Source: Prevotella sp. (GTDB lineage: Bacteria; Bacteroidota; Bacteroidia; Bacteroidales; Bacteroidaceae). From it: a stretch of 64,000 nucleotides of DNA. Each line of letters begins with the position of its first letter. Positions within the stretch are counted from its first letter, which is position 1. Positions 1-8,106 of the stretch are shown here, piece by piece. Made by a program: the position numbers and the translations under genes. The stretch is from the NCBI GenBank assembly GCA_024684515.1, contig JAIKWS010000118.1, positions 1 through 64,000 on the forward strand, given 5' to 3'. The notes below the pieces were generated by a model. The model was not told the origin of the DNA and did no database searches. It saw nothing but the letters and a program-made list of their open reading frames with translations.

Positions 1-335
1 AGTCAAGGGCAAAAGCACTATCGTCATCACCGTTATATAGCATTTCCTGAGTCACCCAAGTCACCATGCAGAATTTCCTGTTTATAGGGGTTTCAAGAGA
101 GTCAACCTCTCTGAAATGTTAAAACCGCTGAAGTCAAGAGAATAGTTCTAATTATTTCGTTTTGTATTTCCCCGCAACACCTCACTAAATCTCATGAATC
201 GCCTTTGCGTAAAGGATATTCAGATAGTGAGGTGTTTGCTTATCACCTCACCCAAGACCTCACCCAAGACCTCACTCAAGACCTCCCTCTCCTCCACGCC
301 TTACCTACAGGCAATAGGAAAGATGACAGTTTCGG
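1..335. repeat. Non-coding edge with hairpin and 12-bp repeats
   Basis: No convincing gene is visible. GCAACACCTCACTA (174-187) faces TAGTGAGGTGTTTGC (225-239), an inverted repeat with a loop of about 37 bases. Three tandem copies of a 12-mer (ACCTCACCCAAG, the last with one change) follow at 245-280. On the minus strand an open frame enters from position 1 to about 110 with a possible ATG at 66; it is too short to assign. The AACACCTC core recurs near 53.4-53.9 kb. Confidence 0.6.
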
Positions 336-752
336 CTATTTTGCTCGTTGTCTGAAGGCGAATGTATAGAAAATGTCACCTGCAGTTGTGATGATTTCTA
401 CGACTCGCTCGGATGAAGGATTATTATCGAAAGAAACGGTCATTCGCTTGCCTTCAACCGACACCCTGAACCATTCCCCAACAAGATGCTTGACATCATT
501 ATTCTCGTGCACATGAACCTCATAATTCCCGTCCGCTACAGCGTAAGACAGCCAAGGCGTATAGTTGGTGCATAGGAACGAGACACTTCCGCCTTCAGAT
601 GAAATGATATATGCTCCGTTTTCGGAATCGACGGTCTGTTCTGCCTTCCATTTCATCGGATCCCAGTCGCCATCTTTATCATCGCAGCCGCTCAGCCATA
701 AGGCGCCAGCGAGAGCGATGACAGCAATCAATAAGAACGATAGCCTTTTCAT
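336..752 (-). CDS. Small lipoprotein, unknown function
   Basis: 138 residues. A hydrophobic signal ends in a lipobox with Cys23 (LSGC), followed at once by DDKDGD, the acidic pattern linked to surface-exposed lipoproteins in this phylum. The rest (about residues 50-135) is beta-rich and ends in a strand pattern (VVEIITTAGDIFYTFAFRQ) resembling one BACON-type immunoglobulin-like domain; that likeness is my inference. It stands alone: the next gene upstream on this strand ends 400 bases away across a tandem repeat. A TATCTTTG box on the minus strand at 933-940 could drive it with a long leader. No enzymatic motif is visible. Confidence 0.75.
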   Translation of the reverse strand: MKRLSFLLIAVIALAGALWLSGCDDKDGDWDPMKWKAEQTVDSENGAYIISSEGGSVSFLCTNYTPWLSYAVADGNYEVHVHENNDVKHLVGEWFRVSVEGKRMTVSFDNNPSSERVVEIITTAGDIFYTFAFRQRAK

Positions 753-932
753 ACCTATACCTAAAGTAATTTAGTAAACATTTTCTACCCTCCTAAGCGA
801 CAAACAGAGCTTCGTCAAGCCCATCAGCAAAGCCGTTTTTTCTATGAAGAACCGAGCGACCCAGGATTGTGCCATATCAGAACTATCACTTATCCTTGTG
901 TCGTAACGCAAGCAATATCGTCAATGACAGGA

Positions 933-940
933 CAAAGATA
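933..940 (-). promoter_or_regulatory. -7 box for the small lipoprotein
   Basis: The minus strand reads TATCTTTG, matching TAnnTTTG, about 180 bases before the lipoprotein start. A weak -33 element means the assignment rests on the box alone. Confidence 0.4.
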
Positions 941-1015
941 AGTACAAAATCTGAGGTAATCACTCCTTATGGAAGAATTTTACAATGCGTTAAGATTATC
1001 TAACATTTCATTTTG

Positions 1016-1155
1016 AAGCCGTCATCTCACCAATGAGCCGTCATCTCACCAATGAGCCGTAATCTCACTATGAGCCGTAATCTCACTATGAGTGAGCCGT
1101 AATCCCGCTATGAGTGAGCCGTAATCTCACTATGAGTGAGCCGTAATCTCACTAT
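1016..1155. repeat. Degenerate tandem repeat GAGCCGTAATCTCACTAT
   Basis: Two 19-mers (GAGCCGTCATCTCACCAAT), two 18-mers (GAGCCGTAATCTCACTAT), then about three 22-mers beginning GAGTGAGCCGTAATC. Later copies contain the dyad TCACTA-TG-AGTGA. The array runs into the 3' end of the small minus-strand frame at 1152-1358. Confidence 0.9.
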
Positions 1156-1358
1156 AACGGAACAGTCATCACGACGTGTTGAAGATAGTCATCCGACGGG
1201 AGATGGATGATGTCAAAAAGCCATATCCAAGGGTTTTGCGGACTCATCAGACAGATGGAGAAACAGCCTACACCCATGATGAGAGCCAGCAGAAGCTTCA
1301 GATAGTCAAGACCGTTGAATCGCATTTTCATCACAGCAAAAGAAAAAAAACAGGTCAT
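1152..1358 (-). CDS. Possible small membrane protein, perhaps truncated
   Basis: 68 residues, or 59 if the second start (MKMRFN, 1331) is used. The first ATG overlaps the stop of the upstream barrel gene as ATGA, which suggests translational coupling. One membrane segment (KLLLALIMGVGCFSICLM) is followed by a loop containing HLPSDDYLQHVVM, which loosely resembles the 'lP..DK..H' segment of VanZ-like membrane proteins. The frame ends where the tandem repeat array begins, so it may be a truncated gene rather than a whole one. It could also be chance. Confidence 0.35.
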   Translation of the reverse strand: MTCFFSFAVMKMRFNGLDYLKLLLALIMGVGCFSICLMSPQNPWIWLFDIIHLPSDDYLQHVVMTVPL

Positions 1359-3958
1359 AGACGGCTCTTTTCTTCATTACCAGCACCAGTTCCCCTATAC
1401 CTCGAACGGGTGACGTTGAAGTTGTATGACAGACTGAGGCCGATTTCTTGTGAGTAGACATAACTGTTGGAGACAGTTTTTCCGATGGCACAGTAAGTTG
1501 TGTAATCGTTGCGCTCCGTGCGGAAAATGTCATTGGCATAGAGGGCGGCAACGAGGCTGCCTTTCAGGAATGATTTCTGCAAGCGGGCATTGACGGCGAA
1601 GTTGCTGTTACGATACATAAATCCCCAGTGGTTGCTGCCCGTATAGTCCATTTGTAGCAAGGCCTTTGCCGTTTCACCAATGACGAACCAGCTCTGCAGG
1701 TTGACGGAGAACTCTGGCTTGTTGAGTTTCATAGGCACTCCGTATGCCTCGGCATCGAACTTTTGCTGGTAGTAGTGCAGTCTGAGCGTAGGCTGCCAGA
1801 AGCCCAGTTTGGGAGAAGCCGTCAGGGTGGCATACCAGCGTATCTGATGGTCGAAGTTCATGTGCTGGGTGATGGCGATTTCCTTCGCCTCGTTATATAC
1901 TTGGTTGATATGGGTAAAGAAATCGTTCTCGCGAGTAAACCCTGTCATGAAATTGAACCAGGAGTACGTGGCGCTGAAATCGATGCTCCGGCGGATAGAA
2001 GGGCGCAGAAGCGGATTGCCGCTTTCATACAGATAGCGGTTATCGTATTGTATCGAACTTCTCAGCCAGTTGTAGAGGGGACGCGTGATGCGTTTCGAGT
2101 AGCTTAGCTGCAAGCCTAACTTCCCCTTCTGCCAGCCTGCCGAAAGGTTTGGAAACAGGTCATTATAGGTCCTGCTGGGCTCTTCCTGGTGCACACCGAA
2201 TGAACTATAGTCAGTAGAGACGTGTTCATATCGCAGACCGGCATTCAGTCGCCAATGGCCTGACTGCATTTCGTATTCAGCAAAAGCAGCCGTATTGTTC
2301 TCCTTTACTTCGTTTTCTGATGGCGGGATGATGCCCTCGTCGGTGGTGTTGGTGCCATAGCTGTTGGTATGCGTGACTTCGGAGCCTGCACTCATCATGC
2401 CTTTCCATAAAGGGTAAGTGAACACGAGCTTGCCTGCCAGCAGCCGGCGTTTATCCTGGCTGTGGGTGGTGATCGTGCGGTCTTCTAGCTGTACACTTTG
2501 TTCTGACACATGCTGGTCTAGCATGATTTTTCGCCAAACGTAACTGGTATTCAGGTCAATACCAAGTTTGCCAATCTTCCCCACATAATAGGCATTGATG
2601 TCGTGCGAGGGTGGATCAGCCTGTCTGACTCCCCGCCATTGATCGACGAATTCTTTTTGCTGTCCGTTTCTGCTGGTGTTTTGTTCTGAATGCAGACTGC
2701 CAGCGGCATAGGCAACCATCTGGGTGCCGTAACTCATGCCTACGGAGTTGTCGTTGTTAAGGTCATAACTGAAACCTGTCTTTCCTAAAAAGACCGTAAT
2801 CCAGTTGTCAATAGGAGCTGTCTGGTGGATATTGATGGTATTATTGTTGATGTTGGTTTCTATATCTCCCGTCAGGTCGGAGCCTTGATGCTCATTCTGA
2901 AAACCGATATTAGCAAAAGCCTCGAATCCGTTAATACGATATTTCATCGCCAGGTCCTCATAGGTGTTCCATTTGTTGTTACGATAGGTGTCGCTCATCA
3001 GCTGCATGCTGAATCCGTCGCCTTGCTGGCGAATGGTCTTGATGCGGATGACGGCATTGACCTCTGCATTATATTGCGCCCCTGGTGAGGTGATGATATC
3101 TACACTTTTGATGTCGGCAGATTTCAGTTGCTTGAGTTCGCTGGCATCGCGTACCTTCTTGTTATTGATGTATATCTCTGGCTCGCCCTTGGCTACGACG
3201 CTGAACTTACCATCACGTCCCTGTATGAGCGGCAACATCGAGAGCAGGTCGTCGGCAGTTCCCACATCGTGCAGTATCGAGTGCTCTATTTCTATCGTCA
3301 GTCCGCCCGAGGTGGTTCTGTATTGCGGAATCTCACCTCTGACCTCTACGCCCTCCACGATATAGGTATCGGGCTGTAGCATGATGGTGCCTATCTCGCC
3401 AACACTAACTCGCTGCACGACGGTCTTGAAGCCGATGCACGAAATCTTAACCGTGACTTGCTGTGCCCTACAGGGAATGACGAAATCGCCATTCTCATTG
3501 CTCACGCTGCCGTTGATGAAGACTCCGTCAGTCCCGACGTTGCCTGTATCTTTTAAGTATGTGGAATTTCTTTCTTGGTTTGCGGCAACGCTATACAATG
3601 AGATATTGGCGAATGCTACAGGATGATGGCGTTCGTCTACGACGCGTCCGACGACCTTGGTTTCTTCTTTCTGCGTACACTCGACGGTGATGAGACTATC
3701 GGTAGAGACAATATTCATCGGATAGAACCCCACGACACAGCGTACCGCTTCTTCCACGGTAGCGCCATCAAAGCTGGCGGTGACGGTGAAATCTTCCAGT
3801 TCGTCGTAGATGAAACTGATGCGGCATCTTGCCTGCGAGTTATTGAGGTCTATAAGCACGTCTGAGAGCGATGTGGCTTTGTAGTCTTTCGATAGCTTCT
3901 GGCCCTGCACCTCGTTGATGCAGAGGCACATTAATATAAGTTGTAGGTAGAGTCTCAT
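1355..3958 (-). CDS. Outer-membrane beta-barrel, TonB-receptor-like (OMP_b-brl_3 type)
   Basis: 867 residues from the ATG at 3958 (MRLYLQL). A longer frame starts at 3991 but lies inside the upstream gene. Order: signal peptide ending near VQGQ; an STN-like domain (about 20-100; LSDVLIDLN, VEEAVRCVV); a carboxypeptidase-regulatory-like domain (about 105-205; VVGRVVDERHHPVAFANISL); a plug-like region (about 215-320; VGTADDLLSMLPLI, EIYINNKKV, VDIITSPGAQYNAEV); then a long barrel ending in aromatic strands. The plug wording and overall length fit the TonB-receptor relatives with an OMP_b-brl_3 barrel. It begins 4 bases after the anti-sigma gene, so it is the expected target of that sigma/anti-sigma pair. 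The ligand is unknown. Confidence 0.85.
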   Translation of the reverse strand: MRLYLQLILMCLCINEVQGQKLSKDYKATSLSDVLIDLNNSQARCRISFIYDELEDFTVTASFDGATVEEAVRCVVGFYPMNIVSTDSLITVECTQKEETKVVGRVVDERHHPVAFANISLYSVAANQERNSTYLKDTGNVGTDGVFINGSVSNENGDFVIPCRAQQVTVKISCIGFKTVVQRVSVGEIGTIMLQPDTYIVEGVEVRGEIPQYRTTSGGLTIEIEHSILHDVGTADDLLSMLPLIQGRDGKFSVVAKGEPEIYINNKKVRDASELKQLKSADIKSVDIITSPGAQYNAEVNAVIRIKTIRQQGDGFSMQLMSDTYRNNKWNTYEDLAMKYRINGFEAFANIGFQNEHQGSDLTGDIETNINNNTINIHQTAPIDNWITVFLGKTGFSYDLNNDNSVGMSYGTQMVAYAAGSLHSEQNTSRNGQQKEFVDQWRGVRQADPPSHDINAYYVGKIGKLGIDLNTSYVWRKIMLDQHVSEQSVQLEDRTITTHSQDKRRLLAGKLVFTYPLWKGMMSAGSEVTHTNSYGTNTTDEGIIPPSENEVKENNTAAFAEYEMQSGHWRLNAGLRYEHVSTDYSSFGVHQEEPSRTYNDLFPNLSAGWQKGKLGLQLSYSKRITRPLYNWLRSSIQYDNRYLYESGNPLLRPSIRRSIDFSATYSWFNFMTGFTRENDFFTHINQVYNEAKEIAITQHMNFDHQIRWYATLTASPKLGFWQPTLRLHYYQQKFDAEAYGVPMKLNKPEFSVNLQSWFVIGETAKALLQMDYTGSNHWGFMYRNSNFAVNARLQKSFLKGSLVAALYANDIFRTERNDYTTYCAIGKTVSNSYVYSQEIGLSLSYNFNVTRSRYRGTGAGNEEKSRL

Positions 3959-3962
3959 AGGT

Positions 3963-4502
3963 TTATTCGATAATGATGGAATGGTTCTCAACAGTCAGTT
4001 TCACCTTGTCAAAACGGTTTAGTTCGCCGATGACTTTTTCCAGCGACATCTGTGGATTCCAGGGATAATAGAGTCGAAGGGCGGCAGCCTCTTCATTCCT
4101 GACCTTGACAGGAAGATGATAGTTCCGTCCCAGTTCTTCGGCGATAGACCGTAGTGGCACGTTCTCAAACACCTTCGGTTCGGTTGTCTTTACGCTATCC
4201 TGAGTGTCAGGGCTTGTCGTCGACAGCCGATATCCTGTCTGTGGTGGTTCCTGCGCTTGTTGCTGACTACTGGCTTGCAGGTGATTGGTAACATACTGAA
4301 AGGCGGCATAGGCGATTCCTGAGAACATAATGATGCCAACGATAGAAGCTGCTATTTGCATCCATCCCCAGGAGTGTCGCCGTGGTGCAAAATATCTTGC
4401 CTCAAACTGTTGCCACTCCTCATCGATGATTTCCGAGGTATCTGCTTCCGGCTGAGCATACATTTGCTCAAGGATCTGGCTAAGATGGTCTTCCGATTTC
4501 AT
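3963..4502 (-). CDS. Anti-sigma (FecR-related) protein with DUF4974 domain
   Basis: 179 residues. A cytoplasmic N-terminus of about 45 residues is followed by one membrane span (IAASIVGIIMFSGIAYAAF, about 50-70), a Q/T-rich linker, and a C-terminal domain (about 110-179) with the FENVPLRSIAEELGRNY pattern of DUF4974, the domain usually found at the C-end of FecR-type anti-sigma factors. The central FecR domain is missing, so this is a minimal version. Its start overlaps the sigma-factor stop by 4 bases (ATGA), indicating coupled translation. Likely role: hold the sigma factor at the membrane until the barrel signals; this is inferred from gene order. Confidence 0.8.
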   Translation of the reverse strand: MKSEDHLSQILEQMYAQPEADTSEIIDEEWQQFEARYFAPRRHSWGWMQIAASIVGIIMFSGIAYAAFQYVTNHLQASSQQQAQEPPQTGYRLSTTSPDTQDSVKTTEPKVFENVPLRSIAEELGRNYHLPVKVRNEEAAALRLYYPWNPQMSLEKVIGELNRFDKVKLTVENHSIIIE

Positions 4503-4999
4503 ATCTTTTGGGTTTTAAAGTATTCTTTCATTTGCCATAACGACTTCGACAAGTGATTGTAAACGCTGACCTCGCTGATGTTGAGCACCTGCGCTATTTC
4601 CCTGTATTTGAGCCCACGCTCGTAACGCAGCCGGATGACCTGCTGAGAGAGAGGGGGCAGTTTCTCGTCGATGAAGTGATGCAGGGCCTCATATTGCTCC
4701 TGGGCTATCGTCTGTTGATCATCATCCGAGACTGCCATCGATGCCTTAAGCCCCGTGATAGCCGTTGTTTCCTTCTGCCTGTGTATGAGCAGGTTGATGC
4801 AACGATGGCGCACATTCGTCATCAAGAAGGCCTGGAGCGTTTCTGCTTTCAGGTCGGCCTTGCTATGTAGCAATTGAGCAAACACATCACTTGCCACATC
4901 CTTGCTCAGCGCTTCGTCCCTAAGCATTCGTCTGGCCAGGCAGAACATTCCGTGGTAATGAGTCCTGAAGATTCTTTCGAACGTCTGTTTGTCTGTCAT
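4499..4999 (-). CDS. ECF-type RNA polymerase sigma factor
   Basis: 166 residues. Region 2 is visible at about 7-75 (FERIFRTHYHGMFCLARRML, DVASDVFAQLL) and region 4 at about 110-160 (PLSQQVIRLRYERGLKYREIAQVLNI with helix-turn-helix SEVSVYNHL). This is the first gene of a three-gene minus-strand operon with the anti-sigma protein and the barrel, the usual Bacteroidota trans-envelope arrangement. A TAACTTTG box at 5172-5179 on the same strand is the likely promoter. Confidence 0.92.
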   Translation of the reverse strand: MTDKQTFERIFRTHYHGMFCLARRMLRDEALSKDVASDVFAQLLHSKADLKAETLQAFLMTNVRHRCINLLIHRQKETTAITGLKASMAVSDDDQQTIAQEQYEALHHFIDEKLPPLSQQVIRLRYERGLKYREIAQVLNISEVSVYNHLSKSLWQMKEYFKTQKI

Positions 5000-5171
5000 T
5001 TGTTGCCTTTTTATCTATTTATACAATCGGGAAGCCCGTTTTCCTAATCAAAATCTCCTTTTTTTCCAAAAATAATTATGAGGTGTCGTCTAGCTACCTA
5101 CAATCCCAAATGCTGTGCAACTGCAGAGTCGGAATGCCTGATGCCTTCCATGACCTCGTTGATTGTCGCTG

Positions 5172-5179
5172 CAAAGTTA
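5172..5179 (-). promoter_or_regulatory. -7 box for the sigma factor operon
   Basis: The minus strand reads TAACTTTG, about 170 bases before the sigma-factor start. It is divergent from the plus-strand box at 5244. Confidence 0.55.
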
Positions 5180-5243
5180 GCAAAATAGCACATCAAGAAA
5201 CAAAAAATCGGTAAAAAATCGTCGGATTATCAGAATTTTGCAC

Positions 5244-5251
5244 TACCTTTG
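5244..5251 (+). promoter_or_regulatory. -7 box for the macroglobulin-like protein
   Basis: TACCTTTG with the start codon 24 bases downstream at 5275, a standard spacing in this window. Confidence 0.65.
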
Positions 5252-5274
5252 CATCGGAATTAGCAAAAACAACT

Positions 5275-8094
5275 ATGACAGTCATTATTCGAGCTTTTCT
5301 ATTCTCATTACTAACCATCATCAGTATCGGCACAGCCAATGCTGGAAGCCTCGACGATATCCGTCGCACGCTAGAGGAATCGTCAACCAGTCAGGTGCAG
5401 GAAAAAGTGTATGTGCATACCGACAACCAATGTTACTTTGTAGGCGACACATTGTGGTATAAGGCCTATGTCGTGCGTGCCGACGACCTGCATCCAACAG
5501 ACATGAGCCGCCTGCTCTACGTCGAACTGCTCTCGCCCGACGGCATGCTGGTAGAGCGCCAGACGCTGATTGTCAGTCCCACTGGCTACACCTGCGGACA
5601 GTTTGCCCTGACCGACTCGCTCTACTCGGGCTATTATGAGTTGAGAGCCTACACCCGCTGGATGCTCAACTTCAACGTGCGTCATCACAGCTATCGCCGC
5701 GATGAGACATGGTGGTTCTACAACCGCCAGATGGCTGCCGACTACTTCCGCATCTGGGATGGTCTCTACAGCCGGGTGCTGCCCGTCTACAGCAAACCCG
5801 ACGAGGCTGGCGACTACGACTCGCGCAGGATGTACCAGCGTCCCAAGACGCGACTGCCGCGGGTGAAGAAAGAAGATCTGCTTGTGAGCTTCTATCCTGA
5901 GGGGGGACACCTGATAGAAAATGTGCCCAACCGCGTGGCATTCGAGATTACCGACCAGCACGGACAGGCGGTAAACATCAGCGGGACGATAGCACTTGAC
6001 AATGACAAGTCGCTCACCATCAATACTGAATATATGGGACGGGGATCATTTATCGTCACACCAACAGGAAAGCGCCTGAAGGCATCGTTCAGATGGAACG
6101 ACAAGAACTGGACGGAGAGCCTGCCGAAATCAGAAGAACAGGGAGCCACCTTCCGACTGGATGGCGATCAGTTGCACATCAACAGCGTCGGCTTGCCCAT
6201 CGACAAGGAATATGCCGTCAGCATCCTCTGTCGTGGAGTGCTCAAGTACTTCCAGCAGGTGGACCTGAACCCTTCAGCCACCATATCACTACCACTCGAC
6301 AAACTGCCCTCGGGTGTGGCCGATGTGACACTGTTCGATAGCGACGGACAGATCCTAGCCGACCGTCTCTTCTTCGTCAATCACCATGAGAACGACGATG
6401 CACTCATCACAGCTCCCATCGTGGCCAACAAGACCTATGATCCCTACGAGCGCATCGAGATGCCCATACAACTCGAAGGAGTATCGGAACCTATGAACTT
6501 CTCACTGTCCATTCGCGACACCTATACCGATGAGCCCACCTACGACAACGGCAACCTGATGACCGACCTCTTGCTCAGTAGCGAGCTGCGTGGCTTTATC
6601 GCCTACCCCGCCCACTATTTCGAGTCAGACGATGCGTTGCACAAGCGTCATCTCGACCTACTGATGATGGTACAGGGATGGCGTAAGTACAACTGGCAGG
6701 AACTGGCAGACTCCACTCGCGAGATGCGCTATACCCCCGAGAAGACGATGACTGTCGAGGGATCGGTCTACAAGATGCTGAGTCTCAGCCCTGTAGAGCC
6801 CGACGAGGTAAGCTCGTGGCAGGATGGTGTGGGCATGGTGAATACCAAGAGTGCCATTAGCGAAGACATGACAGACCCCTGGGCAGAGACCTCTGAGGGC
6901 GACGGTACCCTTGTCTCCAACAGTCAGGACATAGGCAATGACATCTCAACAGATGTCTCCACGATCGAATACGGCAATCTGGCAGATGCCAACACCAGTC
7001 TAGGCGTCAACCATAAGGGCATCAGGAACGAAGTGCTCGTAGAGGTGGAGATGAGCCTGGGCGATGTGTTTGTAGGCTCCGTGCAGCGTACGGAGAACGG
7101 CCGTTTCATTTTCGAGGTGCCACCTTTCTACGGCTCGAGCTACCTGAACATGAAAGCCTACAAGGAGAACGACTCCATCAAGAAGAACATGTCCTCGCGC
7201 AGGGATGCCACCGTGCTCAACGAGGATGCCTTCCCCGACTACTACGTCAAGCGAGACCTCTTCTACCCCATCTACACCCACGACTACACCTACTACGAGA
7301 AGCACCAGCCCGAGTATACGGAGGAGATGCTCATCGACACACTGTCGGACCTGTCGATGGAGAATGATGTCCACCAGCTGGGCAACATCAATGTTCAGGG
7401 CCGTCGTCGTGGACGTCGTGCCATCGACTGGAAGAAGCCGGCCTTTGTCATCGATGCCTACGACCTCTATAACGACATCACCGATCGTGGCCTCAGCTTT
7501 GGCAAGCTCGACATGCGACAGTTCCCCGTTCAGGTGTGCAAATACCTCTTCGGCAACATGAACCGTCCCATCAGTTTCAACGTTGACGGACGTCTGGAGG
7601 GACATACCTACTATCGCAACTATTCACCCCTTATTAGTGGTGGCGAGGCCGAAGAGGCAGGTCTGTTCCGTGCCAACCGCACCTCGCAGTATGTCTACAA
7701 GAGGCTGAAGCTGAAGCGATTGCAGAACGTGCGTGTGTTCACCGATTTCGAGCCTCGAACAGAAGACTCGCTCATGGTCTATGAGACACATTCGCCAGAT
7801 GCCACTGTCGACCTGGAACTGATTCCCTACGATGGCGAGCAACCCACCTTCCGCGACCGTCATATCCTGTTCCGTGGCATCAATATGGCCGAGCAGTTCT
7901 ATCAGCCCGACTATAGCGAGCAGCAGCCGGCAGAGCCCAACGACTACCGTCGTACGCTCTACTGGAACCCCAATGCCGTCTGCGACGAACAGGGACGCTT
8001 CACTGCCGTGTTCTACAACAACAGCAAGGAGACACGCATAAGAATGACCGCCGCCGGAATAACCAGCGACGGTCGGTTGATGCACAGCAAATAA
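5275..8094 (+). CDS. Large secreted MG2/macroglobulin-like surface protein
   Basis: 939 residues with an N-terminal signal peptide (cleavage likely after TANA, about 23). The segment at about 40-125 (EKVYVHTDNQCYFVGDTLWYKAYV through YELRAYTRWML) is the macroglobulin MG2-like pattern seen in many Bacteroidota envelope proteins; several beta-domain repeats follow. Near 700 there is a short plug-like stretch (INVQGRRRGRRA). No thioester motif (CxEQ) is seen, so it is not a classical protease-trapping alpha-2-macroglobulin. It is likely exported to the periplasm or surface; its role is unknown. The gene is transcribed alone, divergent from the sigma operon and convergent with the rhamnogalacturonan lyase gene. 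Confidence 0.7.
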   Translation: MTVIIRAFLFSLLTIISIGTANAGSLDDIRRTLEESSTSQVQEKVYVHTDNQCYFVGDTLWYKAYVVRADDLHPTDMSRLLYVELLSPDGMLVERQTLIVSPTGYTCGQFALTDSLYSGYYELRAYTRWMLNFNVRHHSYRRDETWWFYNRQMAADYFRIWDGLYSRVLPVYSKPDEAGDYDSRRMYQRPKTRLPRVKKEDLLVSFYPEGGHLIENVPNRVAFEITDQHGQAVNISGTIALDNDKSLTINTEYMGRGSFIVTPTGKRLKASFRWNDKNWTESLPKSEEQGATFRLDGDQLHINSVGLPIDKEYAVSILCRGVLKYFQQVDLNPSATISLPLDKLPSGVADVTLFDSDGQILADRLFFVNHHENDDALITAPIVANKTYDPYERIEMPIQLEGVSEPMNFSLSIRDTYTDEPTYDNGNLMTDLLLSSELRGFIAYPAHYFESDDALHKRHLDLLMMVQGWRKYNWQELADSTREMRYTPEKTMTVEGSVYKMLSLSPVEPDEVSSWQDGVGMVNTKSAISEDMTDPWAETSEGDGTLVSNSQDIGNDISTDVSTIEYGNLADANTSLGVNHKGIRNEVLVEVEMSLGDVFVGSVQRTENGRFIFEVPPFYGSSYLNMKAYKENDSIKKNMSSRRDATVLNEDAFPDYYVKRDLFYPIYTHDYTYYEKHQPEYTEEMLIDTLSDLSMENDVHQLGNINVQGRRRGRRAIDWKKPAFVIDAYDLYNDITDRGLSFGKLDMRQFPVQVCKYLFGNMNRPISFNVDGRLEGHTYYRNYSPLISGGEAEEAGLFRANRTSQYVYKRLKLKRLQNVRVFTDFEPRTEDSLMVYETHSPDATVDLELIPYDGEQPTFRDRHILFRGINMAEQFYQPDYSEQQPAEPNDYRRTLYWNPNAVCDEQGRFTAVFYNNSKETRIRMTAAGITSDGRLMHSK

Positions 8095-8106
8095 CAGCTG
8101 ACTTGT

